A DNA stretch of 5,728 bases, from contig JAHFTG010000157.1 in the NCBI GenBank assembly GCA_023269455.1, positions 1 through 5,728 on the forward strand, in the 5' to 3' direction. Source of the DNA: Opitutaceae bacterium. Its GTDB lineage: Bacteria > Verrucomicrobiota > Verrucomicrobiia > Opitutales > Opitutaceae. Positions 1 to 5,728 of the stretch are shown here, piece after piece. Every line of letters begins with the position of its first letter. The stretch's first letter is position 1. Made by a program: the position numbers and the translations under genes. The notes under the pieces are model-generated. The model saw only the letters and a program-made list of their open reading frames with translations, searched no databases and was not told where the DNA came from.

Positions 1-634
1 CGGAGTGTTGTTTCTCGACGAACTGCCCGAGTTCAAGCGCAGCGCCTTGGAAGTGCTCCGCCAGCCGCTGGAAGACGGTTCCGTCTCCATCTCGCGCAGT
101 GCCGGAAAAGTCACGCTGCCGTGCAACTTTATGCTCGTCGCTGCGATGAACCCCTGCCCCTGCGGTTATCTCGGCGACTCGCGCCACGAATGCCGTTGTT
201 CGCCCGCACAAATCCAGCGTTACCGGGCGCGCATCAGCGGTCCGCTGCTCGACCGCATCGACCTGCACATCGAAGCCCCGGCCTTGTCCATCTCCGAACT
301 CCGCGATGAAAAACCCGGCGAAACCTCCGCCGCGATCCGCACCCGCGTGCAAGCCGCGCGCGATCATCAGCTCACCCGCTTCAAAGGCACCCGCACGCTC
401 GCCAACGCCCGCATGACGCACGCGCAGATCCGCGCACACTGCCCGATTGATTCCACCTTGGGCGACCTGCTTCAGCAGGCGATGGAGCAGCTCTCCTTGT
501 CGGCGAGGGCCTATGATCGCATCCTCAAAGTAGCGCGAACCATCGCCGATCTGGCGGCGTCGGAGCGGATCGAGCCGCCGCACCTGCTCGAAGCGATCCA
601 ATACCGCAGCTTGGATCGCAACCTCTTTTACTAA
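1..634 (+). CDS. comM: ComM/YifB-family Mg-chelatase-like AAA+ ATPase, C-terminal part (5' end outside window)
   Basis: The reading frame is already open at base 2, and only about the last 210 residues of a protein usually near 500 residues are present. The visible part opens on the Walker B strand (GVLFLDELPEF), so the GTG at base 5 is an internal Val codon and not a start. Next come the sensor-1 segment AAMNPCPCG and a four-Cys cluster (CPC then CRC, visible residues about 52-66) typical of this family. The arginine-finger region SGPLLDRID lies near residue 80. The C-terminal Mg-chelatase-C helical domain follows, with a sensor-2-like SARAYDR near residue 167. The protein ends in NLFY at a TAA (632-634). 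In naturally transformable bacteria ComM is a cytoplasmic hexameric helicase that promotes branch migration during integration of incoming DNA. It also occurs widely in species not known to be competent. No defect is visible in this part, and the family assignment is firm. Confidence 0.93.
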   Translation, partial: GVLFLDELPEFKRSALEVLRQPLEDGSVSISRSAGKVTLPCNFMLVAAMNPCPCGYLGDSRHECRCSPAQIQRYRARISGPLLDRIDLHIEAPALSISELRDEKPGETSAAIRTRVQAARDHQLTRFKGTRTLANARMTHAQIRAHCPIDSTLGDLLQQAMEQLSLSARAYDRILKVARTIADLAASERIEPPHLLEAIQYRSLDRNLFY

Positions 635-637
635 ATC

Positions 638-656
638 CCGCGCTTGACGCGCGCGG
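638..656 (+). terminator. GC hairpin just after comM (possible weak terminator)
   Basis: A perfect 6-bp stem, CCGCGC (638-643) pairing with GCGCGG (651-656), encloses a 7-base loop and starts four bases after the comM stop codon. No T-run follows, so efficient intrinsic termination is doubtful. The loop overlaps the TTGACG proposed as a -35 box for the tRNA. It could simply be GC-rich spacer. Confidence 0.3.
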
Positions 657-671
657 CTAATACCCAACTCT
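644..671 (+). promoter_or_regulatory. Possible sigma70-type promoter for tRNA-Glu
   Basis: TTGACG at 644-649 is a good -35 match. Sixteen bases later AACTCT (666-671) keeps only the A at position 2 and the T at position 6 of a -10 hexamer. The placement, 17 bases before the mature tRNA 5' end, is plausible. The weak -10 makes this a tentative call. Confidence 0.25.
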
Positions 672-688
672 CTGCCGCTCGTTTAGAC

Positions 689-763
689 GCCCTCATCGTC
701 TATCGGTTAGGACAAGGGATTCTCAATCCTTAAAGCGGGGTTCAACTCCCCGTGGGGGCACCA
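689..763 (+). tRNA. trnE: tRNA-Glu (anticodon CUC), CCA encoded
   Basis: The full cloverleaf folds by hand. Acceptor GCCCTCA (689-695) pairs with TGGGGGC (753-759), with one T-G wobble. The D arm has stem GTCT/GGAC, the same layout as in known bacterial tRNA-Glu. The anticodon stem AGGGA/TCCTT contains one G-T wobble and presents CTC at 722-724, which reads GAG. The variable region is four bases. The T arm is CGGGG-TTCAACT-CCCCG. The discriminator base is A760, and CCA is encoded at 761-763. The gene lies 54 bases after comM on the same strand. TTTTCT directly follows the CCA but has no dedicated hairpin before it. No integrase or repeated tRNA end is visible, so there is no sign that it serves as an attachment site. 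Confidence 0.96.
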
Positions 764-787
764 TTTTCTAGGGGTAATCTGATTTCA

Positions 788-823
788 GGGGACGGAAAGG
801 GGACAGATTGATTCCGTTTCCCC
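788..823. repeat. Imperfect palindrome, REP-like element
   Basis: GGGGACGGAA (788-797) pairs with TTCCGTTTCCCC (812-823), leaving a two-T bulge and a 14-base loop. The hexamer GGGGAC occurs twice in direct orientation (788-793 and 799-804). The right half, GGGGACAGATTGA running into the pyrimidine-rich arm, resembles short palindromes I associate with REP-associated (Y1/IS200-like) transposases in many bacteria. That link is from memory. No transposase gene or second copy is present here. Together with the hairpin at 878-906, it is the only structure seen between the tRNA and the minus-strand operon. Confidence 0.4.
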
Positions 824-873
824 AAAAGATTCTGACTAAATGCCGAATCTCTACTGCGCTTAGGTTTTACATG

Positions 874-906
874 GAAACTGCCCAGCAGCAAGCGAGCTGG
901 CGGCAG
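874..906 (-). terminator. Candidate weak terminator at the end of the minus-strand operon
   Basis: CTGCCCAGC (878-886) pairs with GCTG (896-899) and GGCAG (902-906), giving nine base pairs with a two-base bulge (G900, C901) and a 9-base loop. Read on the minus strand, the hairpin lies about 50 bases after the stop of the cytochrome fusion gene and is followed by TTTC. The U-tract is very short, so this may be an inefficient terminator or only a secondary structure. It is the best candidate in the 191-base gap between the convergent transcripts. Confidence 0.3.
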
Positions 907-954
907 CTATAAACGAAGCGCCTAGGGAAAATGAGATGCGCGAGGCATAACCAG

Positions 955-2349
955 TCACTCAATGGAAACCCATTCGGATAGAGGCATCATCGCGCTCGCA
1001 GCTAGAGGGACCACATAGATGCCGTTGGTCGCCGTATGCCGACGGGAGCTAAAACCCAACGGTAGCGTAAAACCGGTCTGAAATGACCGCTCCGCTTCCA
1101 ACGTTGTCACGAGTTTCGCTCTGCTCAATTCGTGGCCGGCACCTTTCAAGGCCTCGCCCAGTAGCCGGACCAAGGACACCATGGACAATTGCCGACGGAG
1201 ATCGCCCGCCGGCAGATTATGCAGCGTAGCCCATCGGCGGTAGTCCGCTAGCGCATCGGCGGAGATCATGGATAACGACACCGCTTCCACCGTAAGTGCC
1301 CGCGCATCAGTCACCATCACAGGCGGATGTTCGAGCCACAATTGCCAAGGATTCCAGCCAAGCGCGCGCGCGCGGTCGCCGAAGTCCGTAAGTCCCCCCC
1401 CTGCACAGGATGATAACAGCACCGCCTTCACCCCTGCATCGCGCCAGTCCTTTAACGTATCATCGCTCACATCGGCACGGATGATGATCGGTTCGCCAAG
1501 CCCGTGCGCGGTTGCGTAGTTTATCAACGCGCGGGCACGCTCGGTCGCTCCTGGGAAAAGCGAAAACACCAGGCTCTCTTCATCACGCCTCTCTTCAGTA
1601 GTCGCACAGAGCACCGGAACATGAACCGGCACGGGAGTCGTGGTCGCCAATGCATCTGTCAACAAAAGCAACACGGGCGGCGAATCTGCCGCTTGCGCAT
1701 CCACATCCTGCAATTCGATTTTTCGGCGATGGATTCCTCCACCTTGATTGATGTCTGCGAAGCAGGCGGCGATGACTTGACGATCCAGGCGCGTATTCTC
1801 CGCTTGCACAGGATCTGCCGTCTTTAGAAAACCGATGCGAATAGTGTCGTCGGTCACACCTTCATCGGAGCGAAGCCCGATGGTTTTCAAATAAGTCAGA
1901 AGGTCCGCCGCTTCTTTTTCGGAAAGATGATAGCGCGGCATCGTCGCATCCAGCGGATGACCGGACGAATCGAGTCCTTGTGTCAGTGCAGTAAAAAAGC
2001 TCGCCGCCTTATAAGGCGAACGACGGCGACCATCTGCCAAGGTCGATGCATAAGGAACATCAAGAGTTTCACCGCGAATAGCCGGCACAGTGCGGCCCGC
2101 CTCCGTCTTGCCTCGCCCATCGTCGCCATGGCAATGGATACAGGCTGAAAATGCCGGAGGCAGCGGCAGTCCGGCGGTGCCTCCGAGCGCAACCACGGAC
2201 CGGCCATCATCCCCGATGCCCTCGCGGTAAAGCCGCCGTCCGCGCACGGCGTCCGCAGGGTCGGAGTCAGCGCGACCAGACGCGACGGCCAGGAGGAGGG
2301 ACGCCAACAGGATCAAGACAGAGCCCGCCGCTGACTTACGTGCGATCAT
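955..2349 (-). CDS. Exported cytochrome c fused to a periplasmic-binding-protein-like domain
   Basis: The 464-residue protein starts with a signal peptide (about residues 1-27, hydrophobic LILLASLLLAVA, cleavage near GRA). Residues about 33-158 form a class I cytochrome c domain. The haem site is C70-I-H-C73-H74, followed by GDDGRG, and the likely distal ligand is M137 (ATMPRYHLSEKEAADLL). From about residue 168 a branched-chain amino-acid-binding-protein-like fold begins (TIRIGF, then IAACFADINQGGGI). It continues to a C-terminal NGIYVV strand typical of that superfamily. This part is near 295 residues, short for the family, and the first lobe looks trimmed after DVDAQA. The start overlaps the double-Sco gene by 14 bases, so the two are probably co-translated. 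I infer a periplasmic electron carrier joined to a ligand-sensing or docking domain, with ligand unknown. No transport permease is nearby, so solute uptake is unlikely. By eye this gene is less GC-rich than the propeller gene upstream. Confidence 0.88.
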   Translation of the reverse strand: MIARKSAAGSVLILLASLLLAVASGRADSDPADAVRGRRLYREGIGDDGRSVVALGGTAGLPLPPAFSACIHCHGDDGRGKTEAGRTVPAIRGETLDVPYASTLADGRRRSPYKAASFFTALTQGLDSSGHPLDATMPRYHLSEKEAADLLTYLKTIGLRSDEGVTDDTIRIGFLKTADPVQAENTRLDRQVIAACFADINQGGGIHRRKIELQDVDAQAADSPPVLLLLTDALATTTPVPVHVPVLCATTEERRDEESLVFSLFPGATERARALINYATAHGLGEPIIIRADVSDDTLKDWRDAGVKAVLLSSCAGGGLTDFGDRARALGWNPWQLWLEHPPVMVTDARALTVEAVSLSMISADALADYRRWATLHNLPAGDLRRQLSMVSLVRLLGEALKGAGHELSRAKLVTTLEAERSFQTGFTLPLGFSSRRHTATNGIYVVPLAASAMMPLSEWVSIE

Positions 2350-3451
2350 CCTTCAACACGCCCTCGATGATCTCGATGATTTGGTCGGACGGTGCGAGGG
2401 CGAAGGCTTTTTTCCAGAGGCCAGTCGGCTCGTTGCCGATGATGATGAGATTCGAGTGGTCGTCGCGCGACGCCACGTATTGGCCGAGTTTTTTCAACAC
2501 GAGTTCCACGTTGGCCTTCTCGCCCGTAAGAAAATACCAGCCTGGCTTGGCGCCCGCATGCCGAGAGTAGGCAAGGAGTCGCTCCGGCGTGTCGTTAACA
2601 GGATCGACGGAGATGGAAATCAAAGTGACGTCGCGCCCAACGCGATCACCAAGCTTGGCCTGCACCTTGGCCAGACGTTCGATAACGAGAGGACACACGC
2701 CGCCGCAATCGGCAAAAATCGTGGTGATGACGACCACCTTCCCCTTGAGCAGATCACTGTAGAAATGGACCTGTTTTCCATTCTGATCGATCAACGTCGT
2801 ATCGGCGAAATAACGCGCCGCCGCCGTGTCCGACGAAATCACGGGCGCGACCGGAGGCGCTTCAAGCGCGGCTGATTTTTCTGCGGGTGCCTCGCGGGTG
2901 GCGGCGGAGGACGTTGCGAGTTTTTGGAGCGCCTCGGCCAGCTTGGCGGGCGTGGCGGAACCGCCCACACGCTTCCATTCTCCGGTGGCATCGTTGCCGA
3001 TGAGGAAGGTGGAGCTGTGGAGATTTTTGTCCGGAGTGTAGGCTTGGAGCGCGTTAAGGAGCGTATCGATTTCGTGGCGCGAGCCGGTAAGAAGGGTCCA
3101 CCCCGGTGCGGCTCCAAAATTTTCGCGCCAGGTGCGCAGGCGCTCCGGCGTGTCTGTTTCGGGATCAATGCTGATTGAGATGATTTGGGGAGAAGGCGCA
3201 CCGCTCGGCAAGGTAGCCAGGTAACGCGCAAGCGCGGCCGAGCTCGCCCCAAGCTGAGGGCACACCGTCGTGCAGCGGGTGAAGATAAAATTCACCGCCA
3301 CCACCCTGCCCTTCACGAGATCGCTGTAAAATTTCACCGTGCGCCCGTTCTGGTCCTGCAAAACGACATCGGGAATCGCGTCCGCCGCCCGTGCGCCCGA
3401 CAAGAAAGCAACGGAGGTGATGCACGCGAAAAAAAGGCGTTTGAAAAACAT
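2336..3451 (-). CDS. Tandem double-domain Sco (SCO1/SenC/PrrC) protein
   Basis: This exported thioredoxin-fold protein has 371 residues, about twice the length of a usual Sco. A signal peptide covers about residues 1-22 (cleavage near ARA). Domain 1 (about 25-178) has FTRC60-TTV-C64-P and H145 (NLHSSTFLIGN). Domain 2 (about 211-368) has FADC249-GGV-C253-P and H332 (DDHSNLIIIGN). Both therefore keep the CxxxC plus His set that binds copper in Sco proteins. Each also repeats FYSDL-x-KG, the SISxDP strand and DTPERL. An Ala/Pro/Glu-rich linker (about 179-210) joins them. Sco proteins load the CuA site of cytochrome oxidase or act as thiol-disulfide reductants for it. No oxidase subunit is visible here, so the client may be a product of this operon. 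The start lies 5 bases after the propeller gene stop, with no clear Shine-Dalgarno. The 3' end overlaps the cytochrome fusion gene. Confidence 0.93.
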   Translation of the reverse strand: MFFKRLFFACITSVAFLSGARAADAIPDVVLQDQNGRTVKFYSDLVKGRVVAVNFIFTRCTTVCPQLGASSAALARYLATLPSGAPSPQIISISIDPETDTPERLRTWRENFGAAPGWTLLTGSRHEIDTLLNALQAYTPDKNLHSSTFLIGNDATGEWKRVGGSATPAKLAEALQKLATSSAATREAPAEKSAALEAPPVAPVISSDTAAARYFADTTLIDQNGKQVHFYSDLLKGKVVVITTIFADCGGVCPLVIERLAKVQAKLGDRVGRDVTLISISVDPVNDTPERLLAYSRHAGAKPGWYFLTGEKANVELVLKKLGQYVASRDDHSNLIIIGNEPTGLWKKAFALAPSDQIIEIIEGVLKDDRT

Positions 3452-3456
3452 AAGGA

Positions 3457-5376
3457 TTATGGCGCGGACGAAGGGGCCGGCTCATCGGCTTCAAGAATGA
3501 GAACGGGAGCTTGGTTTAAGGCGAGGCCAAGGGAGGGAGCTTCGGCATAGATGTAATACATGCCTGCCTCGGGCGGCGTGAATTCAAAGCCTGTCGTGCC
3601 ATCGGGCGCATAATCGGCAGACCGCCGCCGGTTCCAGACGCCGGGCGCGAGCACGATGCGAAACTGGAGATCTGCCGGCGCGACCTGAGCGGTGCCCGAC
3701 GCGAAGCGGAGACGGAAACCGACGCGTGCCTTCGCACCGGCGATCACCTTGGCGGGTGAGATGGGTTCGAGCCGAATACCGGTGCCTTTGCGAGAGGTGG
3801 GCAGATCAGGGTTCACCGGAATCTCCATCTTAAAGCAATGGGCGATGTGCGGGGCGTTCAGGAAAAATACCATGTCATACGGGCCGGCCGCCGGTAGCGT
3901 GACAGATGTTTCGTAGATCCCGGGAGCCACTTCACGCAAGCTGCGGTCCACGACCATGACCGCGCGAGGCACACGGTCATAGTTGCCAAAATTGCCCATC
4001 GGGGCAGCCATGCCTACTACGTAGTAATAGATCGCCTTGTCCTTGGGATTTGCGACGACCACCGCACTTTCGCCGGGCGCCGCCATCATTCCTTCGGCCA
4101 GCGCCGTGCGCTCGCCGAAGGCCGCCTCGCCTCCAGTGAACTCGGCCAGTGCAACGGGCTTGCCCTCGGCGCCGATTTCCTTGAGCGGCATCATGCCCAC
4201 GAGTGGCGTGTCGCGGCGACGGATGAAGGCCATGTCACCTGAAAACGCGACCTGCTCCGGCGCTCCGTCCACGGCGGCGTTCTGCACGAGGCGGTTGGTC
4301 GCGGCGTCCAGGATGTGGACACGATTGCCAGTCGGATTCAGCACGAAGCCGAAGCGGTCTCCCGGTGCGAAACGAATGGCCGCCACTCCCGGCGTCGCGG
4401 GGATGCGGGCTGCAAGGGCGTGCTTCGTCGCATCGATCACCAGAATCTCACCTTTGGCGGCGTCCGTGATATAGACGGCGTCGCTCAAGCTGGAATACGC
4501 GAGCGCAGACGGATGCGTCCCAAGAGGAAGTTCGCCCGTTTTTTTGAGGGAGCGGATGTCGATCACTGACAACGTTTGCCCGGTGGCGTTGGTCACGAAG
4601 GCCCAGCGGTTGTCGGACGAGAAGACGATGTCGTGTCCGCCGCTTCCCGTCTCGATGGTGGCGGCGACGGTGGGCAAGCCGTCGTCGGCCGTGATGACAG
4701 TGACGCCACCTTCGCGCGCCACCCACAGGTAATGCCCGTCGGGCTGGAGTTCGACGCGGCCCGGCGAGCCATCCACGGCGAGATTGGCGGCGACACGCCA
4801 GGTGGCGGTGTCCACGACCGCCACGCGCCCGGCCTTGGGCTGGGTCACGAACAAGCGGGCGCCGTCCGCGCTCAGCACCCAGTCCTCCCCGGGGCTGGCC
4901 AGCGGGACCAGAGCGAGCAGCTTGGTGCCGCCGAAGCCAAAGAGCGGATCGACCACGGTGATGGTGGCGTCTTCGTTGAGGGCGAGGACGCGGAACGTGT
5001 TCAAATCCACGTCGGCTTTGGAGAAAATACTTCCGCCCAGAAATTCGCGGATTTTTTCGGAGCACGTCTGCGGGACGGCCCCTCCCGCCCCGACGCGACT
5101 GAGCCAGGCGGCAGGATTAAGCCGCGTGAGGGGCTGGCCCGTGGTGGTGTCGGTGACAGTAAAACGGACGCGCGCCGCCTCGCCCTCACGCGGCGCGACC
5201 GTCGATGCACCTGCGGGCAGGAGCGAGCATTCGACCGCCACGCCTTCATGGACGACGCGCCCGCCGGACGGGGCGGTCTCCGCCTGGGTCCGCGCCCCCG
5301 TGGTCGCAAGCACCAGACAGGCCATACAGAGGGTGCGCAGGCGAGCGCGCGTGACTGCCAAGACGGAACGCTTCAT
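3457..5376 (-). CDS. Exported YncE/cytochrome-d1-like beta-propeller protein with N- and C-terminal modules
   Basis: The product has 639 residues with a signal peptide (about 1-32). Residues about 40-155 form an N-terminal module with C50, C105, a PAAW motif near 88-91 and VVDPLFGFGG near 141-150. Residues about 160-390 carry YVTN-type propeller repeats. Examples are DGARLFVTQP, DGHYLWVA, DNRWAFVTN and DRFGFVLN, each followed by a strand of the V(A/S)V(V/I)D kind. A third region, about 440-630, contains GMAAPMG near 455-461 and H510-x2-H513-C514-x2-M517, then a beta-rich tail with EAGMYYIYAE, which looks like an Ig- or FixH-like sandwich. Related proteins are often labelled YncE family or cytochrome D1 domain-containing. 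No CxxCH is present, so no c-type haem is expected, and d1-haem binding is not shown. The Sco next door and the H/H/C/M cluster suggest copper, which is inference. The ATG directly abuts the stop of the upstream gene. Confidence 0.85.
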   Translation of the reverse strand: MKRSVLAVTRARLRTLCMACLVLATTGARTQAETAPSGGRVVHEGVAVECSLLPAGASTVAPREGEAARVRFTVTDTTTGQPLTRLNPAAWLSRVGAGGAVPQTCSEKIREFLGGSIFSKADVDLNTFRVLALNEDATITVVDPLFGFGGTKLLALVPLASPGEDWVLSADGARLFVTQPKAGRVAVVDTATWRVAANLAVDGSPGRVELQPDGHYLWVAREGGVTVITADDGLPTVAATIETGSGGHDIVFSSDNRWAFVTNATGQTLSVIDIRSLKKTGELPLGTHPSALAYSSLSDAVYITDAAKGEILVIDATKHALAARIPATPGVAAIRFAPGDRFGFVLNPTGNRVHILDAATNRLVQNAAVDGAPEQVAFSGDMAFIRRRDTPLVGMMPLKEIGAEGKPVALAEFTGGEAAFGERTALAEGMMAAPGESAVVVANPKDKAIYYYVVGMAAPMGNFGNYDRVPRAVMVVDRSLREVAPGIYETSVTLPAAGPYDMVFFLNAPHIAHCFKMEIPVNPDLPTSRKGTGIRLEPISPAKVIAGAKARVGFRLRFASGTAQVAPADLQFRIVLAPGVWNRRRSADYAPDGTTGFEFTPPEAGMYYIYAEAPSLGLALNQAPVLILEADEPAPSSAP

Positions 5377-5728
5377 TTATTCGCTCGTGATGCCTTCGGG
5401 CGGGCGGGATCGCTGGTCGTGCCGCTTTTGGTAAAGCTTGAGCGCCGGTGAAGACTGACGCGCGGGCTCGGCATTAGCGGGCACGGCGGTTTTGAGCAGT
5501 CCGCCTTGGGCGTTGATAGCGACCGTGGAAAAACCACCATCAGACGAGAGCACCCCAAGCACTGCGGGCACCGTGCCGGTGAGCGCCTGAGCCACGCTCC
5601 ACGCACCGGTGAGCGGATCGACGGCGGCGGTGGCCAGCGGTGTTCCCGAAGGAGCACCACCTGCGTAAACCGTGACGGTCTTCGCGAAGGTGCCGGTGGC
5701 GGGATTTACCGAATTGGCACCGGACACG
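5377..5728 (-). CDS. C-terminal fragment of a probable Ig-like-repeat protein (5' end outside window)
   Basis: The frame is open to the right edge, and 116 complete codons are visible before the TAA at 5377-5379. The GTG near the edge (5725-5727) reads better as an internal Val than as a start, so the protein continues beyond the window. The visible segment has the alternating Thr/Val/Gly/Ala texture of a bacterial Ig-like or adhesin-type beta-sandwich repeat: TVTVYAGG, then ATAAVDPLTGAWSVAQ, then FSTVAINAQGG. After this comes a basic, polar, probably disordered tail (LYQKRHDQRSRPPEG). No Cys, haem site or membrane anchor is present in this part. The stop codon directly abuts the propeller gene ATG, so it is the next gene upstream in the operon. 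I do not recognise the specific family. A surface or periplasmic location is inferred from the repeat type and from its exported neighbours. Confidence 0.7.
   Translation of the reverse strand, partial: VSGANSVNPATGTFAKTVTVYAGGAPSGTPLATAAVDPLTGAWSVAQALTGTVPAVLGVLSSDGGFSTVAINAQGGLLKTAVPANAEPARQSSPALKLYQKRHDQRSRPPEGITSE

Noticed and set aside
5..634. GTG at base 5 as the start of a 209-residue protein
   Set aside because: It lies inside the Walker B strand of a ComM ATPase whose N-terminal part must lie upstream of the window. The gene is cut by the edge, not short.
744..770. tRNA 3' end as an integration (att) site
   Set aside because: No integrase, no repeated copy of the tRNA end and no island-like gene content follow. 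The neighbouring operon runs in the opposite direction.
841..951. Possible short coding remnant between the palindrome and the operon end
   Set aside because: Frames on both strands are broken by stops within about 30 codons and resemble no family I recognise.
2381..2875. Open frame on the + strand opposite the double-Sco gene
   Set aside because: It lies entirely within the coding region of a clear Sco protein on the other strand and shows no domain-like pattern.
4576..5451. Long open frame (291 codons) on the + strand opposite the propeller gene
   Set aside because: It is antisense to a well-supported gene, rich in Gly, Arg, Ala and Asp with no recognisable motif or signal. It fits the long antisense frames expected in GC-rich coding sequence.
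1..5728. CRISPR array, insertion sequence or toxin-antitoxin pair
   Set aside because: No regularly spaced repeats, transposase motifs or paired small genes are seen on either strand.

Overview
The window looks like chromosomal DNA from a GC-rich Gram-negative bacterium. The evidence is GC-biased codon use, an export signal on each of the three complete minus-strand proteins, and periplasmic cytochrome and copper-handling families. Base composition and gene style fit Verrucomicrobiota (Opitutales-like), but no marker here proves this.

Layout. The left edge (1-634, + strand) is the C-terminal part of a ComM/YifB-type AAA+ ATPase. A short spacer with a GC hairpin leads to a complete tRNA-Glu(CUC) gene with encoded CCA (689-763). 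The next 191 bases (764-954) contain no convincing gene. They hold a REP-like imperfect palindrome (788-823) and a weak hairpin that could end the transcript arriving from the right.

The rest (955-5728) is one tightly packed minus-strand operon, transcribed from beyond the right edge toward the left. In transcription order it encodes: (i) the C-terminus of a protein with an Ig-like/adhesin-like repeat, cut by the window edge; (ii) a 639-residue exported protein with an N-terminal module, a YncE/cytochrome-d1-like beta-propeller and a C-terminal beta-sandwich-like region containing an H-x2-H-C-x2-M cluster; (iii) a tandem double-Sco protein (371 residues) whose two halves both keep the copper-binding CxxxC and His; (iv) a 464-residue fusion of a monohaem class I cytochrome c to a periplasmic amino-acid-binding-protein-like domain. 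Junctions are stop-abutting-start, a 5-base gap and a 14-base overlap, so the genes are very probably translationally coupled.

Together these genes describe a periplasmic haem/copper module: a Sco pair to deliver copper or reduce thiols, a cytochrome c tethered to a ligand-sensing fold, and a propeller protein that may hold a metal site. Its substrate and reaction cannot be read from this window. The module, and the genes beyond the right edge, are the part most worth following up. The left third is ordinary housekeeping sequence.
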